NCBI RefSeq assembly: GCF_002086155.1
Contig: NZ_MVHE01000016.1
Coordinates: 23,443 to 87,442, forward strand
Origin: Mycobacterium angelicum
GTDB lineage: Bacteria; Actinomycetota; Actinomycetes; Mycobacteriales; Mycobacteriaceae
Reading direction: 5' to 3'
Length of the DNA stretch: 64,000 nt
Under the pieces are notes generated by a model. That model worked only from the letters and a program-made list of their open reading frames with translations, searched no databases and was not told where the DNA came from. Shown piece by piece: positions 19,425-29,774 of the stretch. Numbering within the stretch: the stretch's first letter is position 1; each line of letters opens with the position of its first letter. Made by a program: the position numbers and the translations under genes.

Positions 19425-19584
19425 GCACAGCTCCTTCATCAGATATCCAAATGCCGTCACCGCAGCGGTTTCCCGCACCGGACACCATAAGCGGATAGGT
19501 GACGGACGCGTAACCCTGATATGGCACTCTATGGAGGCAAATCACCATCATGACCGCGGCGGCGCGGTCTCACCGGAGACGAAG

Positions 19585-21096
19585 ATGCCTGCAAAAGCGC
19601 CAAAGGCGGCGCGCCATCTGGAGGTCGAGCGCAAGTTCGACGTTGTCGAATCGACCGTGTCGCCGTCGTTCGAGGGCATCGCCGCGGTGGCGCGCGTCGA
19701 GAAATCACCGACTCAATCGCTAGACGCGGTGTACTTCGACACCGCGACGCAAGATCTGTCGCGCAACCGGATCACGCTGCGGCGGCGCACCGGCGGGACC
19801 GACGCCGGTTGGCACCTGAAGTTGCCGGCCGGACCCGACGCGCGTACCGAGATCCATGCGCCGATCACCGCCGCCGGCGACGACGTGCCCGCCGAGCTGC
19901 TGGATGTGGTGCTGGCGATCGTGCGCGATCGCCCGGTTGAGCCGGTCGCGCGAATCACCACCGAACGCCAGAGCCAGGTGCTCTACAGCATCGACGGCGC
20001 CGCCCTGGCGGAATTCAGCAACGACCGGGTCACCGCGTGGAGGGCGCACGGGCCAGCCGGCGAGGAAGGGGCCGACGAGGGTCCGGCCGAACAGCAGTGG
20101 CGGGAATGGGAACTCGAGCTGGTGGCCACCAACGGCAGCGCTGATTACGAGCTGTTGAACAGGCTGAGCAACCGGCTCCTCGACGCCGGTGCAGCCCCGG
20201 CGGGACATGGCTCCAAACTGGCGCACGTCATGGGCACGAAAGCACCGGCAACGCGTGCGCCGGCGGCGGACCCGGTGCATCGGGCGGTGGCCCAGCAGGT
20301 CGAGGAGTTGTTGGTGTGGGATCGCGCGGTGCGCGCCGACGTTTTCGACGCGGTCCACCAGATGCGGGTTATCAGCCGCAAGATCCGCAGTCTGCTCAAG
20401 GACTCGCAGGATTCGTTCGGATTGGCCGACGGGGCCTGGGTCATCGACGAGCTACGTGAGCTCGCTGCGGTGTTGGGTGTGGCGCGCGATGCCGAGGTGC
20501 TCGGCGAGCGTTATCAGCGCGAATTGGACCGGCTGGCACCGGAGCTGGTGCGCGGACCGGTTAGGGAACGCCTGGTCGACGGCGCCCAGCGCCGCTATCA
20601 AGCCGGCCTGCGCCGGTCCTTGATCGCCATGCGGTCGAAGCGGTACTTCCGGCTGCTCGACGCCCTCGATTCTCTGGTGGCCGAGGAGCCGGTAACTGTT
20701 GCCGGCCAGGACCGGGCACCGCTGACGATTGACGCCGCCTACCGGCGCGTCCGCAAGGCGGCACGGGCAGCCGCAGCCGAGAATGACGCCGACGATGCGC
20801 TGCACCGAATCCGCAAGCGCGCCAAGAGCCTGCGCTACACCGCGGCGGCCACCGGCGCCAACGAGGTTTCCCAGCAGGCCAAGGCCATCCAGACGTTGCT
20901 CGGCGACCATCAGGACAGCGTGGTGAGCCGCGAACACCTGATCCACCAGGTTGAGGCGGCCCATGCCGCGGGCGAAGACACCTTCACCTACGGTCTGCTG
21001 TATCAGCAGGAGGCCGACCTCGCCGAGCAGTGCCATGCGCAGCTCGACGCCGCGCTACGCAAGCTCGACAAATCGGTGCGCCGAGCACGGCACTGA
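19585..21096 (+). CDS. CYTH and CHAD domain protein
   Basis: 503 residues from the ATG at 19585, which has GGAG six bases upstream; a further ATG at 19531 is less well placed. The N-terminal CYTH domain (about 1-210) opens with HLEVERKFDV, the ExExK signature of triphosphate tunnel enzymes, and continues TLRRRTGGTDAGWHLKLP. The C-terminal CHAD domain (about 225-500) is helical with repeated basic-His segments (AVHQMRV-like, DDALHRIRKRAKSLRYTAAATGA). Together these suggest a polyphosphate- or triphosphate-binding enzyme. Orthologue of Rv2226 by position. Confidence 0.88.
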   Translation: MPAKAPKAARHLEVERKFDVVESTVSPSFEGIAAVARVEKSPTQSLDAVYFDTATQDLSRNRITLRRRTGGTDAGWHLKLPAGPDARTEIHAPITAAGDDVPAELLDVVLAIVRDRPVEPVARITTERQSQVLYSIDGAALAEFSNDRVTAWRAHGPAGEEGADEGPAEQQWREWELELVATNGSADYELLNRLSNRLLDAGAAPAGHGSKLAHVMGTKAPATRAPAADPVHRAVAQQVEELLVWDRAVRADVFDAVHQMRVISRKIRSLLKDSQDSFGLADGAWVIDELRELAAVLGVARDAEVLGERYQRELDRLAPELVRGPVRERLVDGAQRRYQAGLRRSLIAMRSKRYFRLLDALDSLVAEEPVTVAGQDRAPLTIDAAYRRVRKAARAAAAENDADDALHRIRKRAKSLRYTAAATGANEVSQQAKAIQTLLGDHQDSVVSREHLIHQVEAAHAAGEDTFTYGLLYQQEADLAEQCHAQLDAALRKLDKSVRRARH

Positions 21097-21260
21097 CGGT
21101 CGGTCGGCCAATCTCAGTCACATTGGTCACACTGGCACCGACAAAGCTGCGCAGGACCCAACTGCAAACGCGATACCGCATGCGGTATCGCGTTTCAGAT
21201 CGCAACATGCCCGCCGACGCCCGGACTGGCGTGGCCGCTGTGGCGGATGCGCCTTCGAAG

Positions 21261-21684
<424 letters not shown>

Positions 21685-21691
21685 GACGAAC

Positions 21692-21697
21692 ACGGTA
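21692..21697 (-). promoter_or_regulatory. Probable -10 element of rnpB
   Basis: On the minus strand TACCGT lies seven bases before the predicted 5' end of the RNase P RNA, matching the TAnnnT consensus. No convincing -35 is seen at normal spacing. Weak evidence based on position. Confidence 0.35.
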
Positions 21698-21777
21698 CTC
21701 GTTGCGCGATGCCGGAGCTAGCGGATCCACCTGGCAAAGTCATTGCCCTGCGGCGACGCCGGTGCCAGGCTGACGAC

Positions 21778-22959
21778 ATGACCGAAGCCGAAGGATTCGT
21801 CGACCAGGCCGTGGTCGGTCTCGCCGAGCCGCAACCGATGTACAAGGCGCTGCGCGAATCAGCCCCCGTGTTCCGCTCACCGCAGGCCGTCGTGCTCAGC
21901 CGGCTGGCCGACATCGAGATGGCCCTCAAGCACAGCGAGCTGTTTTCGTCCAACATGGACGCCGTCGATTTGGGCAATATCCGGCCGCTGATCCCCCTGC
22001 AGGTCGATCCGCCCGATCATGCCAAATACCGTCGCATCCTTGATCCGCTGTTCACTCCGCGGGAAATGGCCCGCCGCGAACCGCGGGTCAGTGAACTGGT
22101 GAACGAGATGATCGACCGCTTCGCCGATCGCGGCGAATGCGACTTCCACGCCGAGTTCGCCGTACCCCTGCCGTGCACCGTCTTCCTACAGCTGCTCGGC
22201 CTGCCGCTGGAAGACCTCGATAAATTCTTGGAATGGAAGGACGGGGTCATCCGTCCCGAGGGAGACTCCGGTTACGACCGTCGCCATGAGAGTTCGGCAC
22301 CCGTCGCGCGACAAATCTACGGATACTTCGACCGCGCCATCGACGACCACATCGCCCACCCGCGCGACGACGTGCTGTCGGCGATGATCGCAGCAAACGT
22401 CGAAAGTGAAGGCCGGCCGCTGTCCCGCGAGGAGTTGCTGGATATCTGTTTCCTTTTCTTGATCGCGGGCCTGGACACGGTCACCGACTCGCTCGACTGC
22501 TTCTTCGTGTATCTGGCGCGACACCCCGCGCACCGCCGCCAGCTGGTCGAGCAGCCCGACATCCTGCCGCACGCGGTCGAGGAGCTACTGCGCTGGGAGA
22601 CGCCGGTACCCGGGGTCGCTCGGGTCGCCATGCAAGACGTCGAGCTGTCCGGGTGCCCAATCCACAAGGGCGACCGGGTCAGCCCATTGCTCGGTGCGGC
22701 GAACACCGACCCGGCGGAGTTCCCGGATCCTGAGCTCGTCGATTTCCAGCGCAGCCCCAACCGCCACCGTGCGTTCGGCGGCGGTCCGCACCGCTGCCTA
22801 GGCTCCCATCTGGCGCGCATGGAGCTGCGGGTGGCGCTGCGCGAATTCCACCGCCGCATACCGGACTACGAGATCAAGCCGGGCACCCAGCTGACCTATA
22901 CAGCCGCGTTGCGCTCGGTGGAAGCGCTGCCGCTGATGTTCCCGGTGTCCGCCCGATGA
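21778..22959 (+). CDS. Cytochrome P450
   Basis: 393 residues from the ATG at 21778; an in-frame ATG at 21709 would extend it by 23. P450 landmarks are in order: I-helix oxygen-activating segment LIAGLDTVTDSL, K-helix E-x-x-R in AVEELLRWETPVPG, and heme loop FGGGPHRCLGSHLA with the thiolate ligand at Cys340. No membrane anchor, so it is a soluble class I bacterial P450. It is fused by an ATGA overlap to a ferredoxin gene, its likely electron donor, and then to a 2-oxoglutarate oxygenase. The CYP family cannot be set by eye and the substrate is unknown. Confidence 0.93.
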   Translation: MTEAEGFVDQAVVGLAEPQPMYKALRESAPVFRSPQAVVLSRLADIEMALKHSELFSSNMDAVDLGNIRPLIPLQVDPPDHAKYRRILDPLFTPREMARREPRVSELVNEMIDRFADRGECDFHAEFAVPLPCTVFLQLLGLPLEDLDKFLEWKDGVIRPEGDSGYDRRHESSAPVARQIYGYFDRAIDDHIAHPRDDVLSAMIAANVESEGRPLSREELLDICFLFLIAGLDTVTDSLDCFFVYLARHPAHRRQLVEQPDILPHAVEELLRWETPVPGVARVAMQDVELSGCPIHKGDRVSPLLGAANTDPAEFPDPELVDFQRSPNRHRAFGGGPHRCLGSHLARMELRVALREFHRRIPDYEIKPGTQLTYTAALRSVEALPLMFPVSAR

Positions 22960-23150
22960 CCCGCGTCTTCGTCGACGCGGAGCGCTGTGTCGGCCACGGA
23001 CGCTGTTACACGCTGGCCCCCGCCGTCTTCGATTCCGACGAATTCGGCCACGCCGTGGTGCTCGTCGAGGACGTCAGCGGCGAACTCGAAGCCCAGGCCG
23101 CGGCCGGCGAACAGAACTGCCCGGAACAGGCGATTACGCTGTCGCGCTGA
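22956..23150 (+). CDS. [3Fe-4S]-type ferredoxin
   Basis: 64 residues. The spacing of cysteines, C-x5-C (CVGHGRC) and a distant C-P (NCPEQAI), with the usual second Cys of a 4Fe cluster replaced by His/Gly, is the signature of the 3Fe-4S or 4Fe ferredoxins that serve mycobacterial P450s. The ATG overlaps the P450 stop by 4 bp, and its own stop overlaps the next ATG, so the three genes are read as one coupled unit. It should feed electrons to the preceding P450; no reductase gene is adjacent. Confidence 0.92.
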   Translation: MTRVFVDAERCVGHGRCYTLAPAVFDSDEFGHAVVLVEDVSGELEAQAAAGEQNCPEQAITLSR

Positions 23151-23860
23151 TGTCGCGGTGGAAAAAGCGTGTCGACTCCGGCGATTGGGACGCCATCACC
23201 GCCGAGCTCAATGAATACGGCGGCGCACTATTGCCGCAATTGATCACCCCCAGCGAAGCGCTGCGGTTGCGCAAGCTTTACGCCGACGAGGGCTTGTTCC
23301 GGTCGACCGTCAATATGGCGCCAAAACGTTATGGCGCCGGACAATACCGCTACTTTTATGCTCCTTATCCCGAGCCGATCGAAATGCTCAAACAAGCGCT
23401 GTACCCCAGACTGCTGCCCATCGCCCGGGACTGGTGGGCCAAGCTCGGCCGCGACGCGCTGTGGCCGGATGGCCTCGACGACTGGCTGGCCGCCTGCCAT
23501 GCCGCCGGCCAGACAAAATCGACTGCCCTGATGCTCAGGTACGGCCCCGACGATTGGAATGCCCTGCACCAGGATCTCTACGGGCACTTGGTGTTTCCGC
23601 TTCAAGTGGTGATCAACTTGAGCCGACCCGGCGCCGACTACACCGGCGGCGAATTCCTGCTGGTCGAACAGCGCTATCGGGCTCAATCCCGTGGCACGGC
23701 AACGCAATTGCCGCAGGGGCGGGGTTACGTGTTCACCACTCGCGAGCGGCCGGTGCGCTCGGCGCGGGGCTGGTCGGCTGCACCGGTGCGGCACGGTCTT
23801 TCAATGATCCGTTCCGGCGAACGTTACGCCCTGGGGTTAATTTTTCACGACGCGGCGTGA
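23150..23860 (+). CDS. 2-oxoglutarate/Fe(II) oxygenase of the PF09859 type
   Basis: 236 residues; the start shares one base with the ferredoxin stop (TGATG). N-terminal segment ITAELNEYGGALLPQLITPSEALRL, then LHQDLYGHLVFPLQV gives the H-x-D iron motif, and VRHGLSMIRSGERYALGLIFHDA gives the distal His and the 2-oxoglutarate-binding Arg. RYFYAPYPEP and LLVEQRYRAQSR match my recollection of PF09859, annotated in databases as an oxygenase acting on damaged DNA. That function is little tested; hydroxylation of a small molecule or protein is as likely given the P450 partner. Confidence 0.85.
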   Translation: MSRWKKRVDSGDWDAITAELNEYGGALLPQLITPSEALRLRKLYADEGLFRSTVNMAPKRYGAGQYRYFYAPYPEPIEMLKQALYPRLLPIARDWWAKLGRDALWPDGLDDWLAACHAAGQTKSTALMLRYGPDDWNALHQDLYGHLVFPLQVVINLSRPGADYTGGEFLLVEQRYRAQSRGTATQLPQGRGYVFTTRERPVRSARGWSAAPVRHGLSMIRSGERYALGLIFHDAA

Positions 23861-23893
23861 CCGCCGCCCCTTTGCGACACCGAAAATTCACAC

Positions 23894-23915
23894 CGACACG
23901 CCGGTCGGCGTGTCG
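23894..23915 (+). terminator. Hairpin after the P450 operon
   Basis: A perfect inverted repeat CGACACGCCG (23894-23903) and CGGCGTGTCG (23906-23915), effectively an 8- to 9-bp stem with a 4-nt loop, starts 34 bp after the oxygenase stop and is followed by an A/T-richer stretch. It lies 58 bp before the phospholipase start and separates the two units. Confidence 0.65.
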
Positions 23916-23973
23916 CGAATAATCACCCTGGCAAATATACCGTGAGCGCAAATGCGCAGCGGAAGGATTTAGG

Positions 23974-25557
23974 GTGAGCAAACGCCCATTCGGCGGAATG
24001 TCTCGTCGAGAGTTCTTGGCCAAAGTCGCCGCCGGGAGTACTGGCGCTCTAATGTCGTTTGCCGGTCCGGTTATTGAAAAGGCTTACGGAGCCGGGCCGT
24101 GCTCGGGTCATTTGTCCGACATCGAGCACATAGTGTTGTTCCTACAGGAGAACCGATCCTTCGATCACTACTTCGGGACGCTGTCGGCCACCGACGGCTT
24201 CAACACCGCGTCGCCCGCATTCCAGCAGAAGGGCTGGAACCCGCAGACGCAGCAACTCGACCCCGCCGGCGTCACCATCCCCTTCCGCTTGGACACCACC
24301 CGGCTCGTCCTTGACGGCCAATGCCTCAACGACCCCGACCACTCCTGGAAGGGGATGCACAAGTCCTGGAACAACGGCGCCAACGACGGCTGGCTGCCGG
24401 CGCAGGTCGGCAACAGCCCGGTGAACGGCAACGTCCCCGTGGTGATGGGCTACTACACGCGCAAAGACATTCCGATCCACTACCTGCTGGCCGACACGTT
24501 CACCATGTGCGACCAGTATTTCTGCTCGGTTCTTGGTCCCACTCTGCCCAATCGGCTGTATTGGATCAGCGCGTCGATCGACCCCGCCGGCACCAACGGT
24601 GGGCCGCAGCTCACCAGTCCGGCTTCCGAACCGATCGGTCAGTTCAGCTGGGCGACCATGCCGGACAATCTGAGCGCCGCGGGCGTCAGCTGGAAGCTGT
24701 ATCGCAACAAAGGTCTTGGGGCCATCGGCAGCAACTACCTGAACTACACCTACGACCGAATACTGATGTATTTCAAGCAAGCCCAGGATCCGCGCTCGGA
24801 TTTGGCTCGCTTCGGCATCGCCCCGACCTATCCGCACGACTTCGCCGCCGACGTCAAAGCCAACCGGCTGCCGAAGGTGTCCTGGATCGTCCCGAACACC
24901 CCCGAGTCCGAACACCCGGCATTTCCGCCGGCCGTGGGCGCGATCGGCATCGTGCAACTGCTGAAGATCTTGCTTTCCAATCCGGCGGTGTGGGAGAAGA
25001 CCGCGCTGATCGTCGCCTATGACGAAAACGGCGGCTTTTTCGATCACGTCACGCCGCCCACCGCGCCGCCGGGGACACCCGGTGAATTTCTGACCGTCGC
25101 AGACGTCAACAGTGTGTCGGGATCCGGCGGTATACGTGGGCCCGTCGGTTTGGGCTTCCGCGTCCCCTGCTTCGTGATCTCGCCCTACAGCCGCGGCCCG
25201 CTGATGGTCCACGACGTGCTCGACCACACTTCGCAACTGAAGTTCATCACCAAGCGCTTCGGTGTGCCGGTGCCCAACCAAACCGCTTGGCGCGACGGCG
25301 TTGTCGGCGATATGACCTCGACGTTCAACTTCGCTTCCCCACCCAACCCGTCACGCCCCAAGTTGGATCACCCCGTGCTCGACGCGATACCGAAACTGCC
25401 GCAGTGCATACCCAACGTGTTGCTGGGCACCACCGGACTCAATCCGGATCCGGTGACCCAGGTGCCGTATGCGATTCCCTATCGGGTGCCCTACCCGCAG
25501 GTGATGCCCGGACAGGAAACTGGCCCGGCGCGCGGGATTCCCAGCGGTCTGTGCTGA
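23974..25557 (+). CDS. Tat-exported phospholipase C (PlcABC family)
   Basis: 527 residues, GTG start. The N-terminus has a twin-arginine signal, [13 protein letters not shown], followed by a hydrophobic stretch. The mature enzyme opens with [20 protein letters not shown], the phospholipase C/acid phosphatase superfamily signature with metal-binding Glu-Asn. Other family blocks are [56 protein letters not shown] and [16 protein letters not shown]. Such enzymes hydrolyse phosphatidylcholine and sphingomyelin and are linked to membrane damage by pathogenic mycobacteria. A single copy stands here, whereas M. tuberculosis carries plc genes elsewhere. Confidence 0.92.
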   Translation: MSKRPFGGMSRREFLAKVAAGSTGALMSFAGPVIEKAYGAGPCSGHLSDIEHIVLFLQENRSFDHYFGTLSATDGFNTASPAFQQKGWNPQTQQLDPAGVTIPFRLDTTRLVLDGQCLNDPDHSWKGMHKSWNNGANDGWLPAQVGNSPVNGNVPVVMGYYTRKDIPIHYLLADTFTMCDQYFCSVLGPTLPNRLYWISASIDPAGTNGGPQLTSPASEPIGQFSWATMPDNLSAAGVSWKLYRNKGLGAIGSNYLNYTYDRILMYFKQAQDPRSDLARFGIAPTYPHDFAADVKANRLPKVSWIVPNTPESEHPAFPPAVGAIGIVQLLKILLSNPAVWEKTALIVAYDENGGFFDHVTPPTAPPGTPGEFLTVADVNSVSGSGGIRGPVGLGFRVPCFVISPYSRGPLMVHDVLDHTSQLKFITKRFGVPVPNQTAWRDGVVGDMTSTFNFASPPNPSRPKLDHPVLDAIPKLPQCIPNVLLGTTGLNPDPVTQVPYAIPYRVPYPQVMPGQETGPARGIPSGLC

Positions 25558-25597
25558 AATCTCGAATTCCCGACTCTCGATGCGGCCCTCGGCGACT

Positions 25598-26713
25598 TTA
25601 TAGATAGCCGGTCTGGTTAACCAGCCGCACCGAGGACGCTCCATCGGGATAGAACTCGGCGATGCTCAACGACGCCAGGTCAAGATGCAACCGATACAGC
25701 ACACCCGGGCCGACGTCCAACGCCATCCGCAGCAACATCTTGATCGGCGTGACATGCGAGACCACCAGCACCGTCTCGCCTTCGTAGCGCGCGATCATCC
25801 GGTCGCGCACCCGGTGTGCGCGCCGCAGCACCGCGTCGAAGCTTTCACCACCCGGTGGCGTCGTGCTGGTGTCGCGCAGCCAACGGCGATGAAGCTCGGG
25901 ATCGCGTTCGGAAGCCTCGTTGAATGTCAGCCCCTCCCAGGCACCGAAGTCGGTCTCGATCACATCGTCGTCGATGGCCACGTCCAGGCCCAGCGCTCGG
26001 CCGGCCGTCGTCGCCGTGTCGTAAGCCCGCTGCAGCGGCGAGGAGATCACCGCGGCGATTCCGCCGCGCTGCGCCAGATACCGCGCCGCCAATCCGGCTT
26101 GACGCCAACCGACTTCGTTGAGGGCCGGGTTGCCGCGCCCGGAATAGCGGCGCTGCACCGACAACTCGGTCTGCCCGTGCCGCAGCAACAGCAACCGGGT
26201 CGGTGTGCCGCGGGCGCCGGTCCAGCCCGGTGCCGGCGGCGGATCGGCACGCGGGACTCTGACGGGTTCGGCGATCGGCACCGGGGGTTTGTCCACCGTG
26301 CTGTTGGCGCGGGCGGCCGCGTCCATCGCTTCGTTGGCCAACCGGTCGGCGTAGGTGTTGCGGGCCCGCGGCACCCACGTATAGCTGATGCGGTGAAACC
26401 TCGACGCCAGCGCGCGAGCTTGGGCGTGTAACTCCACCAGATCGGGGTGCTTGACCTTCCAGCGCCCCGACATCTGCTCCACCACCAGCTTGGAATCCAT
26501 CAGCACCGACACTTCGGTGGCGCCCATCTTCACCGCGTCGTCCAAGCCCGCGATCAAACCGCGGTATTCAGCGACGTTGTTGGTTGCCCGGCCGATGGCC
26601 TGCTTGTTCTCGGCCAGCACGGTTGAGCGGTCCGCGGTCCACACCACGGCGCCATACCCGGCCGGCCCGGGGTTGCCCCGTGACCCGCCGTCCGCCTCGA
26701 TGACAACCTTCAC
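25598..26713 (-). CDS. Bifunctional RNase HI / histidine-phosphatase protein
   Basis: 371 residues from the GTG at 26713, whose GTGA overlaps the upstream stop. The N-terminal RNase H domain (about 1-130) shows EADGGSRGNPGPAGYG, NNVAEYRGLI and LMDSKLVVEQM, supplying the Asp-Glu-Asp metal ligands. After a Pro-rich linker, the C-terminal phosphoglycerate-mutase-like domain (about 170-371) has LLLRHGQTELSVQRRYSGRGNP with the catalytic His, and VSHVTPIK. In the M. tuberculosis orthologue Rv2228c both RNase HI and acid phosphatase (alpha-ribazole phosphatase-like) activity are reported. Frame extension upstream is antisense shadow. Confidence 0.93.
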   Translation of the reverse strand: MKVVIEADGGSRGNPGPAGYGAVVWTADRSTVLAENKQAIGRATNNVAEYRGLIAGLDDAVKMGATEVSVLMDSKLVVEQMSGRWKVKHPDLVELHAQARALASRFHRISYTWVPRARNTYADRLANEAMDAAARANSTVDKPPVPIAEPVRVPRADPPPAPGWTGARGTPTRLLLLRHGQTELSVQRRYSGRGNPALNEVGWRQAGLAARYLAQRGGIAAVISSPLQRAYDTATTAGRALGLDVAIDDDVIETDFGAWEGLTFNEASERDPELHRRWLRDTSTTPPGGESFDAVLRRAHRVRDRMIARYEGETVLVVSHVTPIKMLLRMALDVGPGVLYRLHLDLASLSIAEFYPDGASSVRLVNQTGYL

Positions 26714-27447
26714 TGGGAAAACCCTTTGACCCGCAACAGGATTGCTCCACATTCCGGGCACTGCAGCACTTCGTCTTCGGCGGCCGCGGTGATGCGAGCC
26801 AGCTCGCCGCGGCCGATCTCGATACGGCAGGCGCCGCACCGGTGTCCCTGCAGGGGCCCGGCGCCCGCTCCGCCGCGGGCGCGCAGCCGTTCGTACAGCG
26901 CCGACAGATTGGGGTCCAGCGTCGCGCTCAGCTCGTCGCGCCGCGCCGAATGTTCGTCGCGGGCCTGGCCGATCTCGGCCAGCGCGGCATCGAGTTCCTG
27001 CTGAGCACCGACCAGGTCGGCCTGCAGGCCTTCGATGGTCCGCGCTTCGGCGCTGTCTTGGGTCTGCAGCTCCTCGCGGCGTTCCATCACGTCAAGCAAG
27101 GAATCTTCCAGGCTGGCCTGCCGCCGTTCCAGGGTCTCGAGTTCGTGCTGCAGATCCGACAACTGCTTGGCGTCGGTTGCCCCCGACGCGAGCAACGACC
27201 GGTCCCGGTCTTCGCGTTTGCGCACCGCATCGATCTCGGATTCGAAGCGGGCGATCTGAGCGTCCAAGTCCTCCAACGCGATTCGAACGGCGGCCAGCCG
27301 GTCGCTGGCGGCGCTGTGCTCGGCCTGTACCTTCTGGTAGGCCTCCTGCTGCGGCAGATGGGTGGCCCGATGCGCGATCCGCGACAATTCAGCGTCTAGC
27401 TTCGCCAGTTCCAGTAGCGAACGTTGCTGTGCTACTTCGGCTTTCAT
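26710..27447 (-). CDS. Coiled-coil zinc-ribbon protein (CT398-like)
   Basis: 245 residues. Residues about 5-175 form a long antiparallel coiled coil rich in Leu, Glu, Arg and Gln. The C-terminus has a C4 zinc ribbon: [14 protein letters not shown] and [13 protein letters not shown]. This matches the C4-type zinc ribbon family (Rv2229c). Proposed roles for the family include nucleic-acid or scaffold functions, none firmly shown. It overlaps both neighbours by 4 bp, so it is the middle of a tightly coupled operon. Confidence 0.88.
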   Translation of the reverse strand: MKAEVAQQRSLLELAKLDAELSRIAHRATHLPQQEAYQKVQAEHSAASDRLAAVRIALEDLDAQIARFESEIDAVRKREDRDRSLLASGATDAKQLSDLQHELETLERRQASLEDSLLDVMERREELQTQDSAEARTIEGLQADLVGAQQELDAALAEIGQARDEHSARRDELSATLDPNLSALYERLRARGGAGAGPLQGHRCGACRIEIGRGELARITAAAEDEVLQCPECGAILLRVKGFSQ

Positions 27448-28583
27448 GACTGATTACTCCTCGTCTGGTGGTCGAGGTTCCACGGATCAGTGCGGATCGT
27501 GCAGACGTGCACCGGCAGCGACGCGCCGAACCGGGCTTTCAACACGTCGGCCGCCTGGCCGCACCACGGGAATTCGCTTGCCCAGTGCGCGACGTCGATC
27601 AGGGCCACCTGCGATGCCCGGCAATGCTCGTCGGCCGGATGGTGGCGCAGGTCCGCGGTGACGTAGGCCTGCACCTCCGCCGCGGCCGCGGCGCCGAGCA
27701 ACGAGTCGCCGGCTCCTCCGCAGACCGCGACCCGCGACACCAGCAGGTCGGGATCGCCCGCCGCGCGCACTCCCCAGGACGTTTCAGGCAATGCAGCACG
27801 CACCCGAGAGACGAAGGCGCCCAATGGCTCTGGTGCCGGCAGCGTGCCGATGCGGCCGAGTCCGACGTCGCCCGGCGGTGGCACCAGCGCGAAGATGTCG
27901 AACGCCGGCTCCTCGTAGGGATGGGCGGCGCGCATGGCGGCCAGCACGGCGGCCCGCGCTCGCGCGGGCGCGATGACTTCGAACCGGTCCTCGGCCACTC
28001 GCTCGACGATGCCGACGCTGCCGATCGCCGGCGACGCACCGTCGAGCGGCAGGAACTGTCCGGTGCCGGTGACACTCCAGCTGCAGTGCGAATAGTCGCC
28101 GATATGTCCGGCGCCGGCCGCAAAAACGGCTGCCTGCACCGCTTCTGAGTTTTCCCGCGGCACGTAGACGACCCATTTGTCCAGATCGGGCGCACCCGCC
28201 GCCGGGTCGAGCACGGCGTCCACCCGCAGGCCCAGCGCGTGTGCCAGGGCGTCGGACACGCCAGGCGATGCCGAGTCGGCGTTGGTGTGGGCGGTGAACA
28301 GCGACCGCCCGGTACGAATCAGCCGGTGCACCAAGGCTCCCTTGGGGGTGCTGGCCGCAACGGTGTCGACTCCGCGCAACAGCAACGGGTGGTGAGCCAG
28401 CAACAACCCGGCCTCGGGAACTGTGTCGACCACGGCCGGCGTCGCGTCGACCGCGATGGTCACCGATTCCAGCAGGTCGGCGGGATCTCCGCAGACCAGT
28501 CCAACTGAATCCCACGACTCGGCAAGCCGCGGCGGGTAGGCCTCGTCGAGCACCTCGATGACGTCGCGCAGCCGCACAGTCAC
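27444..28583 (-). CDS. Nif3-like dinuclear metal centre protein
   Basis: 379 residues, GTG start overlapping the cobC stop (GTGA). Nif3/GTP cyclohydrolase I type 2 family: [13 protein letters not shown] at the N-terminus, [11 protein letters not shown] and [19 protein letters not shown] with the metal-binding His and Asp, and a second domain ending [16 protein letters not shown] and [13 protein letters not shown]. The inserted central domain is the usual PII-like segment. Biochemical role unresolved; the binuclear site suggests a hydrolase. Corresponds to Rv2230c. Confidence 0.9.
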   Translation of the reverse strand: MTVRLRDVIEVLDEAYPPRLAESWDSVGLVCGDPADLLESVTIAVDATPAVVDTVPEAGLLLAHHPLLLRGVDTVAASTPKGALVHRLIRTGRSLFTAHTNADSASPGVSDALAHALGLRVDAVLDPAAGAPDLDKWVVYVPRENSEAVQAAVFAAGAGHIGDYSHCSWSVTGTGQFLPLDGASPAIGSVGIVERVAEDRFEVIAPARARAAVLAAMRAAHPYEEPAFDIFALVPPPGDVGLGRIGTLPAPEPLGAFVSRVRAALPETSWGVRAAGDPDLLVSRVAVCGGAGDSLLGAAAAAEVQAYVTADLRHHPADEHCRASQVALIDVAHWASEFPWCGQAADVLKARFGASLPVHVCTIRTDPWNLDHQTRSNQS

Positions 28584-29641
28584 GACAGCACCCCGGCGAG
28601 CGCGTCAACCAGCTGTGTCCATTCCGGGCGTACCGCCGCCCGCAGATATCGTTCGTCCAGTCCGACGAACGTGTCACAGCGGCGTACTGCTATTCCGTTG
28701 CGCTGCAGCATGTTTCGTAGCCGATCCGCGCCGGGCACGCTGAACAATACAAATGGCGCCCGGCCGTCGACCACCGTGGCACCCACCGATTGCAGACCGG
28801 CCACCATGTCGGCGCGCAGGGTGGCCAGCCGCACCGCATCCGCCGCGGCCTCGGCGACGGCCTGCGCAGCGCAGCAAGCGGCGATGGCCGTCAATTGCAG
28901 CGTGCCCACCGGCCAGTGCGCGCGCTGCGCGGTCAACAGCGCCAGCACCTGCGGCGAGCCCAGCGCATAGCCCACCCGCAGCCCGGCCAGTGACCACGTT
29001 TTGGTGAGGCTACGCAGCACCAGCACGTCGGGCAGCGGGTCTCCGGCCAGCGACTCCGGCTCCCCGGGGACCGCATCGGCAAACGCCTCGTCGACCACCA
29101 GAATCCGGCCGGGCCGGCGCAGCGCCAGCAGCTGTGCACGCGTGTGCAGCACCGAGGTGGGGTTGGTCGGATTGCCGACCACGACCAGGTCGGCGTCGTC
29201 GGGCACCTGCACCCCGTCCAGCCGAAACGGTGGCTGCAGCACGACGTGATGCACCGGGACGCCGGCCGTCCGCAGGGCCACCGCCGGCTCGGTGAACGAG
29301 GGGGCGACGATCGCCGCGCGGGTGGGCCGCAGGTTGCTCAGCAGAGCGAATGCCTCCGCCGCCCCGGCCAGCGGCAGCACTTCGTCGTGGGCTCGGCCGT
29401 GCCGGGCCGCGATCGCCTCGTGCGCGCGGTGGACGTCCTCGACGCAGGGATAGCGGGCCAGCTCCGGCAACCGCTCGGCCAGTCGCTGCACCAACCACGC
29501 CGGCGGGCGGGGATGGCGGACGTTGACGGCGAAATCCAGCATGCCGGGTACTACGTCTTGATCACCGTGATAGCGCGCCGCCGCAAGGCTCATCTGCAGA
29601 CCCGCCATCTGTGAAACACTAGTGGGCCGCGGCTCCGACAT
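28580..29641 (-). CDS. cobC: Aminotransferase-like CobC (threonine-phosphate decarboxylase family)
   Basis: 353 residues from the ATG at 29641 (GGAGG lies 11 bases upstream; a TTG at 29659 is less likely). A fold-type I PLP enzyme: [38 protein letters not shown], and the Schiff-base Lys in [19 protein letters not shown]. The family supplies the aminopropanol arm of cobalamin. The last enzyme of this operon also contains an alpha-ribazole phosphatase-like domain, and cobD is 2 kb away, so this is a scattered cobalamin neighbourhood. First gene of the four-gene minus operon. Confidence 0.88.
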   Translation of the reverse strand: MSEPRPTSVSQMAGLQMSLAAARYHGDQDVVPGMLDFAVNVRHPRPPAWLVQRLAERLPELARYPCVEDVHRAHEAIAARHGRAHDEVLPLAGAAEAFALLSNLRPTRAAIVAPSFTEPAVALRTAGVPVHHVVLQPPFRLDGVQVPDDADLVVVGNPTNPTSVLHTRAQLLALRRPGRILVVDEAFADAVPGEPESLAGDPLPDVLVLRSLTKTWSLAGLRVGYALGSPQVLALLTAQRAHWPVGTLQLTAIAACCAAQAVAEAAADAVRLATLRADMVAGLQSVGATVVDGRAPFVLFSVPGADRLRNMLQRNGIAVRRCDTFVGLDERYLRAAVRPEWTQLVDALAGVLS

Positions 29642-29774
29642 GAATCGCCCAGCCTCCAACGGTGAGTGCCCAAAGTAAAAGCAATGCTGAGCGTGCTATG
29701 TGGCGATTGAACCAAAGTCATCGGTAGCACGGCCCCCCGACGCCGCGACGAGGCCTTATGGGGACAATGGAGCG

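Noticed and set aside
19309..19584. N-terminal extension of the CYTH-CHAD protein
   Set aside because: The extension is antisense to the hemophore-like gene, and a good RBS precedes the ATG at 19585.
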